Assembly: GCA_049472395.1 (NCBI GenBank)
Contig: JBLIRR010000006.1
Coordinates: 1 to 64,000 of the forward strand
Reading direction: 5' to 3'
DNA: 64,000 bases
Origin: JBLIRR01 sp049472395
GTDB lineage: Bacteria; SZUA-182; DTGQ01; JBLIRR01
Program-made: the position numbers and the translations under genes
The notes under the pieces: generated by a model
What the model was told of the DNA's origin: nothing
The model's input: the letters and a program-made list of their open reading frames with translations, nothing else
The model's database searches: none
Shown: piece after piece, positions 17,353 through 26,894 of the stretch
How positions within the stretch are numbered: the first letter of the stretch is position 1
Layout: every line of letters starts with the position of its first letter

Positions 17353-19728
17353 ATGGATATAATGGATATATATGATGCGCTGAATACGAGATCCCAAGAT
17401 CTCAAGAAGATATCGTCTACTCTCCCTTTGATACCAGTACGAGATCTTGTCGTATACCCCTATATGATTCTCCCTCTTTTTATAGGTAGAAAAAAATCCA
17501 TAGCAGCTGTCCAAGAAGCTATGAATAATTATGATCAAAAAATATTCCTTGCTGCTCAAAAAGACCCGAAGATAGATGATCCATCCTCGAATGATATATA
17601 TCAATTTGGCACTATTGTTTCTATTCTTAAGGTATTAAAACTGACAGACGGGAGAATAAGGATCCTGGTTCACGGAATGATACGCGCCAAACTTAAAAAA
17701 TATCAGCAACAAGATCCTCTTTTTATCACGAAACTTCATATAATAAGCGATCCTGAGGTTACTGACTATACTCTCGAAGTGGAAGCTTTGATGCGTAATG
17801 TACGATCCCAGTTGGAAGCAAGCATTAATATAGGCAAAGCCCTTGTTCCGGATGTAATGGTAGTGGCAATGAATATTGAAGATCCTGGTAAACTGGCTGA
17901 TATTATTGTCGGGAATCTCAATTTAAAAGTAGAAGAATCTCAAATCGTTCTTGAAATAATTGATCCGGTTGAAAGGTTGAAAAAGGTTAATGATTTATTG
18001 GCAAAAGAGTTAGAAGTGCTCGCTATGCAAAGGAAAATCCAGATGGAAGCAGACCAATACAGTAAAAAAGACCATCGGGAATATTTACTCCGGCAGCAAA
18101 TGAAAGCAATTCAGCATGAATTGGGCCAGATAGACGATAAGACAGCAGAGATTGATGAATTAAAATTAAAAGTTGCGAAGGCAAAAATGCCGAGTCAAGT
18201 AGAAAAAGAAGCGTTGAAACAAATAAATCGATTGGAAAGAATGCCTGCTGAAGCCGTGGAAGCAAGCGTTGTTCGGACCTACGTAGAGTGGCTCATTGAA
18301 GTGCCTTGGAATAAACAAACTGACGATAATTTAGATATTAAAAAAGCCTCTGAGGTATTGGATGAAGATCATTACGATTTAAATGAGGTAAAAGAAAGGC
18401 TTCTGGAATATTTAAGTGTGCGTAAATTAAAACACAAAATGAAAGGTCCTATGTTATGCTTCGTAGGTCCTCCTGGCGTTGGGAAGACATCACTTGGTAA
18501 ATCCATTGCACGTGCTTTAGGGAGAAAATTTTTTCGTATTTCCCTTGGGGGAGTTAAAGATGAAGCTGAAATAAGAGGGCATCGAAGGACATATGTGGGC
18601 GCTTTTCCTGGAAAAATTATTCAAGGCTTATGTCAATTAGGCTCAAATAATCCAATATTTATGCTGGACGAAGTCGATAAAATAGGATCTGACTTTCGAG
18701 GAGATCCCTCAGCAGCACTTCTTGAGGTCCTTGATCCGGAACAGAACGTTACCTTTGTTGATCACTATTTGGGGGTACCTTTTGATTTAAGCAATGTAAT
18801 CTTTATCGTAACGGCTAATTTGCTAGAGCCAATTTTGCCGGCATTTAGAGACCGAATGGAAATATTGCACCTTCCAGGCTATACGGAATTTGAGAAGCTA
18901 AAAATAGCAAAAAAATTTTTAATACCAAAACAACTCGAAGAAAATGGGATATCTTCTGACCAACTTGCATTCACCGATGAAGCACTATTAAAAATCATTA
19001 GAGAATATACCAGGGAGGCTGGATTGAGGGAATTAGAGAGAAAGATTGCCGCTATTGCCCGAAAGAGGGCAAGGAAAGTAGCAGAGGAAAATAATACAAG
19101 TCTCATCACTGTAAACTCTCCTCACCTTAAATCTTATCTTGGAATACCTAAATTTCATAAGATAAATGAAAACGAAACAGATGAAATCGGATTGACAACT
19201 GGTCTTGCCTGGACAGAGTCAGGGGGAGACATTATTCATGTTGAAGCAACCACAATGAAGGGAAAAGGTGAACTTATCACGACCGGGTCTTTAGGGAATG
19301 TGATGCAAGAATCCGCACATGCTGCAAGTAGTTTCATTCGGTCAAAGGCTGAAATGTTGGGAATAAATCCTGATTCTTTCAGCATGCAGGATATGCACAT
19401 TAATGTTCCTGCAGGCGCAATTCCTAAGGATGGTCCTTCAGCAGGGATTACTATAGCGATCTCTTTAATATCAGCGCTAACCAAAAAATTAGTGCGAAAA
19501 GATATTGCAATGACCGGGGAAATTACGTTAAGAGGGAGAATATTGCCCGTTGGAGGATTAAAGGAGAAAGTAATGGCGGCGAAGCGAGCAGGTATCACGA
19601 ACTTGATTATTCCATATGAAAATAAAAAAGATATTCTCGATATTTCAGAGGATATTCGCAGCAATACACACTTCATCTATGCAAAAAAAATAGATGATAT
19701 TTTGGGCATTGTATTTAAGGAGTCCTAA
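17353..19728 (+). CDS. lon: ATP-dependent protease La
   Basis: Lon is a cytoplasmic AAA+ serine protease that degrades misfolded and regulatory proteins. The 791-residue chain has the N-terminal LON substrate domain (LPLIPVRDLVVYPYMILPL), the Walker A GPPGVGKTS, the Walker B IFMLDEVDKI, and the C-terminal protease domain with the catalytic serine in PKDGPSAGI and the lysine further on in GLKEKVMAAKRAG. It begins 34 nt after galU, with a weak ribosome site. No heat-shock element was recognised in front of it. Confidence 0.97.
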   Translation: MDIMDIYDALNTRSQDLKKISSTLPLIPVRDLVVYPYMILPLFIGRKKSIAAVQEAMNNYDQKIFLAAQKDPKIDDPSSNDIYQFGTIVSILKVLKLTDGRIRILVHGMIRAKLKKYQQQDPLFITKLHIISDPEVTDYTLEVEALMRNVRSQLEASINIGKALVPDVMVVAMNIEDPGKLADIIVGNLNLKVEESQIVLEIIDPVERLKKVNDLLAKELEVLAMQRKIQMEADQYSKKDHREYLLRQQMKAIQHELGQIDDKTAEIDELKLKVAKAKMPSQVEKEALKQINRLERMPAEAVEASVVRTYVEWLIEVPWNKQTDDNLDIKKASEVLDEDHYDLNEVKERLLEYLSVRKLKHKMKGPMLCFVGPPGVGKTSLGKSIARALGRKFFRISLGGVKDEAEIRGHRRTYVGAFPGKIIQGLCQLGSNNPIFMLDEVDKIGSDFRGDPSAALLEVLDPEQNVTFVDHYLGVPFDLSNVIFIVTANLLEPILPAFRDRMEILHLPGYTEFEKLKIAKKFLIPKQLEENGISSDQLAFTDEALLKIIREYTREAGLRELERKIAAIARKRARKVAEENNTSLITVNSPHLKSYLGIPKFHKINENETDEIGLTTGLAWTESGGDIIHVEATTMKGKGELITTGSLGNVMQESAHAASSFIRSKAEMLGINPDSFSMQDMHINVPAGAIPKDGPSAGITIAISLISALTKKLVRKDIAMTGEITLRGRILPVGGLKEKVMAAKRAGITNLIIPYENKKDILDISEDIRSNTHFIYAKKIDDILGIVFKES

Positions 19729-19883
19729 ATAGCTAGCAAAGCTTCGCCTCAAACTGACAAGGTTAAGGACCTATTTTCGGCGTAGCTTCGCGATGCTGGT
19801 TACTGGATAAAAAATAAAGATATTCCTCTATCGTTCAACCAAAATTTGACTCATTTGTGAAGTTTTTGGGTTATAAAGTACGG

Positions 19884-22800
19884 TTAGAAGAGCATTACAT
19901 CATCGATAGAGAGACGCCCTCCAAAATAGATCTCATTAATTTCCAATAATTCATCGTCCATTACTGCAGTAAGAATATCATTGAGATTTATTGAGATACT
20001 ATGCCATCTATTATCCCGCAGCCCTGAATCTAAATAATAATAGGCAAATATCCCATAATTATTATGCGTACTCACAAGATTATTACTCTGCGCCGGTAAA
20101 AAGGCGATCCAATAGTCTACGGTGCTTATTCCTTTTAAATTAAACCAAATAATAAAATCAGAGTGATTGTCAGCCTTGAGTCTGAATGAACAATTCATAT
20201 TTTCACGGTTGTATTCTAACGGCACTTCCCTTCCAATCATAAATCTTTGTGGATAGGGAATATCTTTATCAATCCCAAGAGTCATTACAGTGCTTTGTAC
20301 CTGATTATCAAAGCGTTCCTTAACAGTAATTTCAGGGGCCTGACTCTCAAGTTCCCAATCGGCAATAAAGCTTTCATCATTAAAAAGCACACAATAATCA
20401 TTGCGAGGGAGTGCCTTTATGCTCACACCAGTACTTTCTTGACCGCCTACCACATGGGTAATCTTAAATTCATATTCTTCATTGTGAGTAAGATTTTCTA
20501 TTCTCTTTCGAAATACAAAATCATTATTTACATCCTCTGCTTCTGCTATGGTAATTTCGTGGCACTCATTTCCATTGATGCATAAATTAAATGCCTCATT
20601 ATCCCTGTTATTAACAGCCAAAGTCCATGATAAATCCACGTACCCGTTACCTGGCCGTGCTGTTAAATTACTCACATCCGAAACGCCCCGTATCAATTCT
20701 ATAGTATCAATATCACACACACCTCTCACTAATATTCCAAGGATTTTAGTAAAATGCACATTAATAGCTCCATATAAATCCGTATCTAAATTTCGGTTTA
20801 TCTGCTGCCATTCGTTTTGACTATTCCATGGAATAGTATATATTATCCATTTATCCTGAAGAATCGCAGTTTCATCACCCTCGGGACCGCTTAATCCTCT
20901 CTGATAGCCAACAAAATAATTTTCACCATTCTCTGCCTTCACATAGAATTCCACACGAAAAATTCCCGTAGAGCGCACTTTAAAAGAGACCTTTGGATTT
21001 TGTGAATCATCCAAATGAGCTATCCATTTAGACAGTATAAAATCTAACGGATTGCTGCTCACAGCCCTGAGCGCACAATAATTATTACCTCCCTCACTCA
21101 TTCTTGTGAATGTACCCTCGCCATGTAATTGAGACCACCCATGACTCAATATGGTATCATCTCCCGCATAATCTGTATCAAAATCATCAAGAATGGTATT
21201 CGTATTCGTGTTTGGCATCGTTGACCTGCTTACACCACCGCTTGGATTACCGCTCTCATCTATGGCAATAATTGTAAACGTATATAAAACATCATTCTGT
21301 AAACCATATACATTAATGCCATGAGCAGTTTTTGGGATAATAACACTTCCCGCTATAGGTTCTGTATAATCATCGCCATCTTGATATATCTTATACCCCG
21401 CAAGATCAGCCGACTGATTTTCCGGATTATCCCACTGCAGTGTCACCATCTTATTGCCTGCTAAAATAATAAAATTGATTACATCCTCAGGTGGAGTAAT
21501 ATCTCTTTGAGGTTTAATTTTTACTGTGACACCAACACTTTCATTTATTTCACGAGAATTATCTACAGCAGTCACCTTGAATGTATACTCTACATTATTA
21601 TTTAATCCCATAACCAAATAATCAGTAGCATCCTCACTCACAATGGCGATTAAAGTATCATTCTTATAGATACGGTATCCAAGCACATCATCATACTGAT
21701 TAGGATTAATCTGCCAGAATAACTTTACGGCCCCATCTCGAGGGGAGGGAATCAGATCCACAACATCGAGCGGGGCAGTCATATCAACACTACCCGGTCT
21801 TAAAATCATATTATCAACATAATCTATGCTTCCTCGAAGCACAATAGCAATAAGATACTTATACCGAATTTTCCTTCCTGTCACTTCAAAGATAGCATCA
21901 TACAAATCTTCTTCAAGATCGCACGTCACACGTTTGATCTCATCCGAACTCCTATATTTAGATCCAATATAATAAGTAATCCGGTTTCCAAAGACCTCAT
22001 AATTTTTATCGTGAGGGCTCTCATCAGGAATATATCGTATAAAAAAGTTCAGCGTCTTTCCACTTTCATCTCGTGCTCCGACATACGCATCAACATAAAA
22101 TAACTCATCCTCCTGTACCTCAAATTGCAATTCCGGATAATTATATAAATCAGGATTGTCCAACCATTTTGCAATTGCATAGTGCAGTTGCGCATTCTCA
22201 TCTTGAGTGGATGAGGGTGATATAATCTCCATTGATAAATAGTGATTCTCAGGATCAATTTCATCTTCTTGATGAATCATCCGGCCGTATCCTATCTGCA
22301 ATTCATCCCAATCATTATCACTGAACGTTTCACCGGTTGGATACTCAAAATCGTCAATCACAATAAATGAAGATCTTACAATAATACTGATTTCTGCTTC
22401 ATCACTTTCACTCCCATCTGTGACACTTATTTTTATACTGTATGCTCCACTACTTCCCTCAGGGGGATGTGCATTAAAAGTATGAGTCACGTTGTCAAAA
22501 TCAATCCATTCACAATAAGAGGGGATATCTGCTTCATATGAAAGTGCATCATCGTCAGGATCAACGGCGGTTATCTCTATATCATAGAGTGCTCCCTCAT
22601 CCCATTGTTGCTCAGGTATTTGTGAGATGCGAGGTTTTTGATTTATTATTTCAAATTCTATGAGGGATATGGGGCCTTCAACCTCTCCGTCATTTGGCTT
22701 AACACTGCATGTCCACACCTGACCTTTGGCTGTCACACTACGAGAAGGATCAAGAATATCCATAGTACCCTTATTGCTATGCACTATCGGATCAATGCCA

Positions 22801-25085
22801 GAAGTTGTCCATGTATAAGTATATTTGACCACATCTCCGTCAACATCGTTGATTGCTGAGGTAACTAAACATTTAATTTCATCATCTGCATGCACCTTTG
22901 TTTTATCCGGTGTTAAGGTGATTTGTGGCTTTTTAGGAGGAGAATTTATTATGGTAACAGTATTACTCCCCCCTGGTTCAGACTCTTCCATACCATCAGT
23001 CGCACTTACCTCACATATCCATACCTCACCTTTTTGAGCATTCACATCCAGAGCCAGTAAAGAAAGGGAATCTGTCAGTCCTGATTGAGGTCCATGGGTT
23101 ATAGGATTACTCTTTTTATTTGATTTCCACCTAAATATATATTGCACAGTATCCTCATCCGGATCGACACTTGGTGAAGAGACCATGCATACAAGAGAGC
23201 TATCCTCTGAGAGCTTCACCTCATTTATCTGAGTCACCTTTCCCTGTCGTGTAATCTTAATACCTGTCGGTTGCGTGGGCGGATTATTCGAAATGCTCAC
23301 TTTATTCGAAAGAAGTACCGTACTTTGATCTGTCCCGTCATAGGCACTTACTTCACAAACCCATGCTTCACCCCGTGCGGTCTGCGATGCAAGGAGTGTA
23401 TCTGTTGTCTTTGTTGTTGGCCCATGTGATACAACCCTTGTTGATGCGCCAGTCGATTTCCATGTATAATAGTACGTTATAGAATCTTCTGTATCAGGAT
23501 CAGGCACAGATGCCTCAGTAAGTATACAGATAAGATTTTCACTGGCTTCAGGGTCGAGGGGAGTTATATCGGCATTTAAGGGAGGATTTGGTGGCGTATT
23601 GGAAATGGTAATCTCCACAGTTTCTGACGATCGTCCCTCTCCATCATCATCATAAGGGGTTACTCTGCATTTAATTTTATCACCTTTAGCAGTATAACTC
23701 GCCGCTAATGTGCTTTTCGGTAAAACGCTATCATAAGGGGCCATGCTTTTTCTCTCAGTAAAGAGTGGGCTTGTATTTCCATTTTTTATCCACTCAAATC
23801 TGTAATCAGTAATATCGTCCTCATTTTCACTCGGGGAAGTGACCTCACACCACACACTATCTCCCGTTTTTGCACTCACAGGGCCGATAGCTACTGTACA
23901 GGGGCCAGGCTTTCCAGAGGACAATTTAAAACTAAATATGGCTCTGCCTTCCGCCTCACCATCGCTGGCAATTACAGTGACTATCTGTTCTATATTTTCA
24001 ATAGTATCATCCCATGAAATGATGATATCTCCGCACCTTCGACCTGTTTGTGTTCCTGTTCCAGTAAACGTGACTGCACCAGAGGGATATACTCCCTCCA
24101 ATTCAATCCACTCTACTCCATCCTCATCGGATGCGCACACATTTGATATTGTATAGGGTACTTGATCTTCTTTGAGCAGTAAGAGCGTATCTTGTAATCC
24201 CTCTATAACCGGTGGGTTATTTGAAGAAAACTCTAGGGTAAGTGTATAATGTGATCCATCATAAAGAAAATTATAGGTATTAGTCGCCACATCCAACTCT
24301 TTTTTTGACCAAAAATCCTCAATACGTCTCTCCCACATCCCACGATCACCGCCATATGCTTTCACGGTGGCATCTATGCCTGCATCTTCCGGTCTATAGA
24401 GAAGAAGAAAGCTCTTATTATCACTTTCTTGATATACATTTTCCAAACTAAATCCTGCCCAGCCAAAATCATCCACCCAACTAGATTTCATCTCTCCCGG
24501 TCTATAATCACTTACAGAATAGCTGGCACCATCAATATTAACTAAAATTATGGCGCCCTCTGCTGGCTGACCGCTGTTATCGAGTATCTCCACCCATCTG
24601 GAAGAATTATCTGCAGGTGGCAATTGGACCCCTGTCGGAGAAATCATTGTCGTTACAACGATAGCTGGCTGACCTTCAGGAGGATATATAATCTGACCGC
24701 CTGATCGGGGAGTGGTCACAGTGCGAATATGATATTCAGTAATTGATTCAGCGTTCGGAGGCAAATTGTAAATGGTAACAACCATTATCCCGTGCTCTTC
24801 CGCAGCACTATATCCGGATATGCTACCAGCTCCCACATCTGCACTATCAATATATTTTGAGTATGATGATGTATTTAAAAGATTATCAGATGCATCATAT
24901 AATTTAAGATCACATTTTGAAGGCTCGTCGACTTGCCACAAGACAGAAAAGGCAATATCGCTTACATCAAATAGTGTGACTTCATTATTAAGAGGACCAC
25001 TGGCGAGAGATTTTGAGCCAAAATTTATTATTATACCACATACAATTATAAATGTAAAAAATTTTTTCATCATTTTCGCACGCAA
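19884..25085 (-). CDS. giant secreted Ig/FN3-repeat protein with three beta-sandwich modules
   Basis: 1733 residues, function unknown. The TTG start at 25085 is supported by a perfect GGAGGTG six nt upstream; an ATG four codons later is too far from it. After a signal peptide comes an FN3-like domain also found in the next gene upstream. A cadherin-like domain (~300-395) follows, then four tandem ~100-residue Ig-like repeats, each closing in a W-x-C-x-V-x-x-x-DG strand (TAKG or TARG before it). A further cadherin-like domain carries DPDDDALSYEADI. The C-terminal half alternates FN3 domains with three ~180-residue beta-sandwich modules (the first opens IDDFEYP, with DLEEDLYD near its end). Likely an adhesin or glycan-binding surface protein. 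Confidence 0.8.
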   Translation of the reverse strand: MRAKMMKKFFTFIIVCGIIINFGSKSLASGPLNNEVTLFDVSDIAFSVLWQVDEPSKCDLKLYDASDNLLNTSSYSKYIDSADVGAGSISGYSAAEEHGIMVVTIYNLPPNAESITEYHIRTVTTPRSGGQIIYPPEGQPAIVVTTMISPTGVQLPPADNSSRWVEILDNSGQPAEGAIILVNIDGASYSVSDYRPGEMKSSWVDDFGWAGFSLENVYQESDNKSFLLLYRPEDAGIDATVKAYGGDRGMWERRIEDFWSKKELDVATNTYNFLYDGSHYTLTLEFSSNNPPVIEGLQDTLLLLKEDQVPYTISNVCASDEDGVEWIELEGVYPSGAVTFTGTGTQTGRRCGDIIISWDDTIENIEQIVTVIASDGEAEGRAIFSFKLSSGKPGPCTVAIGPVSAKTGDSVWCEVTSPSENEDDITDYRFEWIKNGNTSPLFTERKSMAPYDSVLPKSTLAASYTAKGDKIKCRVTPYDDDGEGRSSETVEITISNTPPNPPLNADITPLDPEASENLICILTEASVPDPDTEDSITYYYTWKSTGASTRVVSHGPTTKTTDTLLASQTARGEAWVCEVSAYDGTDQSTVLLSNKVSISNNPPTQPTGIKITRQGKVTQINEVKLSEDSSLVCMVSSPSVDPDEDTVQYIFRWKSNKKSNPITHGPQSGLTDSLSLLALDVNAQKGEVWICEVSATDGMEESEPGGSNTVTIINSPPKKPQITLTPDKTKVHADDEIKCLVTSAINDVDGDVVKYTYTWTTSGIDPIVHSNKGTMDILDPSRSVTAKGQVWTCSVKPNDGEVEGPISLIEFEIINQKPRISQIPEQQWDEGALYDIEITAVDPDDDALSYEADIPSYCEWIDFDNVTHTFNAHPPEGSSGAYSIKISVTDGSESDEAEISIIVRSSFIVIDDFEYPTGETFSDNDWDELQIGYGRMIHQEDEIDPENHYLSMEIISPSSTQDENAQLHYAIAKWLDNPDLYNYPELQFEVQEDELFYVDAYVGARDESGKTLNFFIRYIPDESPHDKNYEVFGNRITYYIGSKYRSSDEIKRVTCDLEEDLYDAIFEVTGRKIRYKYLIAIVLRGSIDYVDNMILRPGSVDMTAPLDVVDLIPSPRDGAVKLFWQINPNQYDDVLGYRIYKNDTLIAIVSEDATDYLVMGLNNNVEYTFKVTAVDNSREINESVGVTVKIKPQRDITPPEDVINFIILAGNKMVTLQWDNPENQSADLAGYKIYQDGDDYTEPIAGSVIIPKTAHGINVYGLQNDVLYTFTIIAIDESGNPSGGVSRSTMPNTNTNTILDDFDTDYAGDDTILSHGWSQLHGEGTFTRMSEGGNNYCALRAVSSNPLDFILSKWIAHLDDSQNPKVSFKVRSTGIFRVEFYVKAENGENYFVGYQRGLSGPEGDETAILQDKWIIYTIPWNSQNEWQQINRNLDTDLYGAINVHFTKILGILVRGVCDIDTIELIRGVSDVSNLTARPGNGYVDLSWTLAVNNRDNEAFNLCINGNECHEITIAEAEDVNNDFVFRKRIENLTHNEEYEFKITHVVGGQESTGVSIKALPRNDYCVLFNDESFIADWELESQAPEITVKERFDNQVQSTVMTLGIDKDIPYPQRFMIGREVPLEYNRENMNCSFRLKADNHSDFIIWFNLKGISTVDYWIAFLPAQSNNLVSTHNNYGIFAYYYLDSGLRDNRWHSISINLNDILTAVMDDELLEINEIYFGGRLSIDDVMLF

Positions 25086-25146
25086 TTAATTCACCTCCCT
25101 TTCAAGAACAGATCTTATCTTGGGTTTTACCATTACTCTACCATGT

Positions 25147-26532
25147 TTAATTAATTGGATTCCAATTATCGATCCTATTAGTTTGATTGTTAATCTCTTT
25201 TATTTGAACTATACACGCATTACCCGGAATAATCGGAAAAGAATCTGAATACCCTCTTCTTCCAGGTTTGGTAATTTTCCACTTCGATGGCCAGGCCTCA
25301 CTATAACCATAAATGGCCACTACATTTGCTCCTTTATTTATTAAATCTTCAAATATATCCTTGGACTCATATGCCACGGCTGCCTGAGGCAAACTCACAA
25401 GAGTCAATGAATTCGGGATAAAATTTATCGTTGATGATTCAAGGGTTCCATAAAAACCTACCGTAGTCGGCATATTTTCTCTCATTTGTACAATGCACCC
25501 CGTCCCATCACCTATAATAATATCGAACGCTCCGTCATACCCTCTTCTTCCAGGTTTGGTGATTTTCCACTTCGATGGCCAGGCCTCATTATAGCCATAA
25601 ATGGCTATTACATCTCCATCTTTACTTTTAAGATTATCAAATAATTGATCAGAGGCATAAGGCCCCACGTTGCAGGGAAGAGAAAACATATTTAAGCCTT
25701 TTTCAAAATAAAAATTTTCCGCAATCATCGGCACGCTAATCTTCTCCTCGCCAATCTTCGTCACTTGATTTATCCTAATTGGGGATTGAACGAAATAATC
25801 CTCTGCGTCATTCTGGTCTGCTACATTCTGTGTCCCTCGCACGATGGTAAATTGTATATTTTCACTCCCATTTGCCTTTACACTCAAGGGGAAATGACCC
25901 GTATCAAAAAAATTATTCATATTTACGGCAGCATATTGCTTATATACTTGCGGCATCCCATCTCCTACAGCAGCAGAAATCGGGGAATCAGTTTTTGGTG
26001 TTCCATTATTATCCACAATTTCAGCTACAACATACGCACCGAGAGCAGCACTCGTGCCATCAGTCTTATATACTGATGTGTGCACTATATCATTCGCAGG
26101 AAAATCCTTACCGATATCCTCTGCACCGCCATACAAACCATACAACTTTTCTGTGGTTACTTGGCGCTTAAAAATTATAGGAGAGCCATTGATAGTTGGA
26201 CAAAAATAATACGTTGTATTTATGTTCAAACCTGAAACGGCAACTTTCATTACCCCGAAATTTTGTGCTTCACTACTTGATTCTACCGCTATTTCAATTC
26301 CTTGAGATGCTAACTGTGCTGACGTATATGAGGTACTATACGCATTTGAAGTATAGATAATGATTCCTGGAGTGCTTCCCGCACTTGCCGTCCATAGCAC
26401 AGAAAAACCCTTTGTCGTCACATCCGTGATTTTAGGCCCATATGCTCCCGCTGTCCCCACTAACGTGACAGAACATATCATAAAAAATATGACTAAAAAA
26501 ATCCTCTTTTTTCGTACACATCCAAAATACAT
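25147..26532 (-). CDS. secreted FN3-domain protein with an internally duplicated C-terminal unit
   Basis: About 461 residues from the ATG at 26532, chosen for the AAAGGGG box nine nt upstream; a GTG at 26559 would add nine residues. A signal peptide (FLVIFFMICSVTLVGTAGAYG) leads into an FN3-like domain with FSVLW, like the start of the protein encoded downstream. The C-terminal 190 residues are two copies of a ~96-residue unit beginning (N)MFSLP / LVSLP and containing VIAIYGYNEAWPSKW or VVAIYGYSEAWPSKW. The core of the two copies is almost identical even in DNA (see repeat entry). Co-directional with the giant protein 61 nt downstream and probably in an operon with it. Function unknown. Confidence 0.78.
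   Translation of the reverse strand: MYFGCVRKKRIFLVIFFMICSVTLVGTAGAYGPKITDVTTKGFSVLWTASAGSTPGIIIYTSNAYSTSYTSAQLASQGIEIAVESSSEAQNFGVMKVAVSGLNINTTYYFCPTINGSPIIFKRQVTTEKLYGLYGGAEDIGKDFPANDIVHTSVYKTDGTSAALGAYVVAEIVDNNGTPKTDSPISAAVGDGMPQVYKQYAAVNMNNFFDTGHFPLSVKANGSENIQFTIVRGTQNVADQNDAEDYFVQSPIRINQVTKIGEEKISVPMIAENFYFEKGLNMFSLPCNVGPYASDQLFDNLKSKDGDVIAIYGYNEAWPSKWKITKPGRRGYDGAFDIIIGDGTGCIVQMRENMPTTVGFYGTLESSTINFIPNSLTLVSLPQAAVAYESKDIFEDLINKGANVVAIYGYSEAWPSKWKITKPGRRGYSDSFPIIPGNACIVQIKEINNQTNRIDNWNPIN
25250..25605. repeat. intragenic direct repeat, two 68-bp copies 288 bp apart
   Basis: Copies at 25250-25317 and 25538-25605 agree at 65 of 68 positions, inside the two C-terminal units of the secreted FN3 protein. 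The offset is exactly 96 codons, so the frame is kept. Confidence 0.85.
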
Positions 26533-26559
26533 TCTTTTACATCCCCTTTCATCACTCAC

Positions 26560-26891
26560 TAATATATGTAAAAACTTTTATATTTATATATCATTATTTA
26601 TATATTAATAGACAAATTCTACTTACATATTTTTACTAATTATGCAAAAATTATTCCTTATATTATGTTATTAACCTCCTTATTTCAGATTCCTTGTACT
26701 CATATGATTTATATTAGTATATTTTATTTTTCTCTATATAATTTTTGTATATATTATGAACAAAAAAGAATAGATCTTCATATTATAATAACAATTTATT
26801 TTTCAATTGTCAATTATGAGATCAATTTTTATGTGTTTTTTAAGTAATAGCATTATCTTCATTAATTGAGGCAAAAATGAGTAAGTCTCAC
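26560..26891. other. AT-rich intergenic region, leader of the secreted-protein operon
   Basis: No gene is visible in these 332 bp. The region holds the hisD terminator-like hairpin at its right end, a promoter at 26785-26813 reading leftward, and a leader of roughly 240 nt. Midway in the leader the minus strand carries a perfect AAGGAGG (near 26676-26682) with no ATG, GTG or TTG at a proper distance behind it. Confidence 0.5.
26785..26813 (-). promoter_or_regulatory. sigma-70 promoter of the secreted FN3 protein operon
   Basis: Minus strand TTGACA (26808-26813), 17-nt spacer, TATTAT (26785-26790). It would drive 26532-25147 and probably the giant gene behind it. Confidence 0.7.
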
Positions 26892-26894
26892 TCA
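26873..26894 (-). terminator. small terminator-like hairpin at the end of hisD
   Basis: On the minus strand TGAGT-loop-ACTCA is followed by five T residues. The 5-bp stem starts at the hisD stop codon itself. It is weak, but it sits between the end of the long core-gene block and the next promoter. Confidence 0.4.

Noticed and set aside
19729..19883. Possible bidirectional terminator between lon and the giant gene
   Set aside because: The gap has two AGCTTCGC copies and partial complementarity, but I could not find a clean stem followed by a T-run on either strand.
23839..24156. Plus-strand open frames within the giant secreted protein
   Set aside because: Shadow frames of a repetitive, Ser/Thr-rich coding sequence on the minus strand; no start signals and low-complexity translations.
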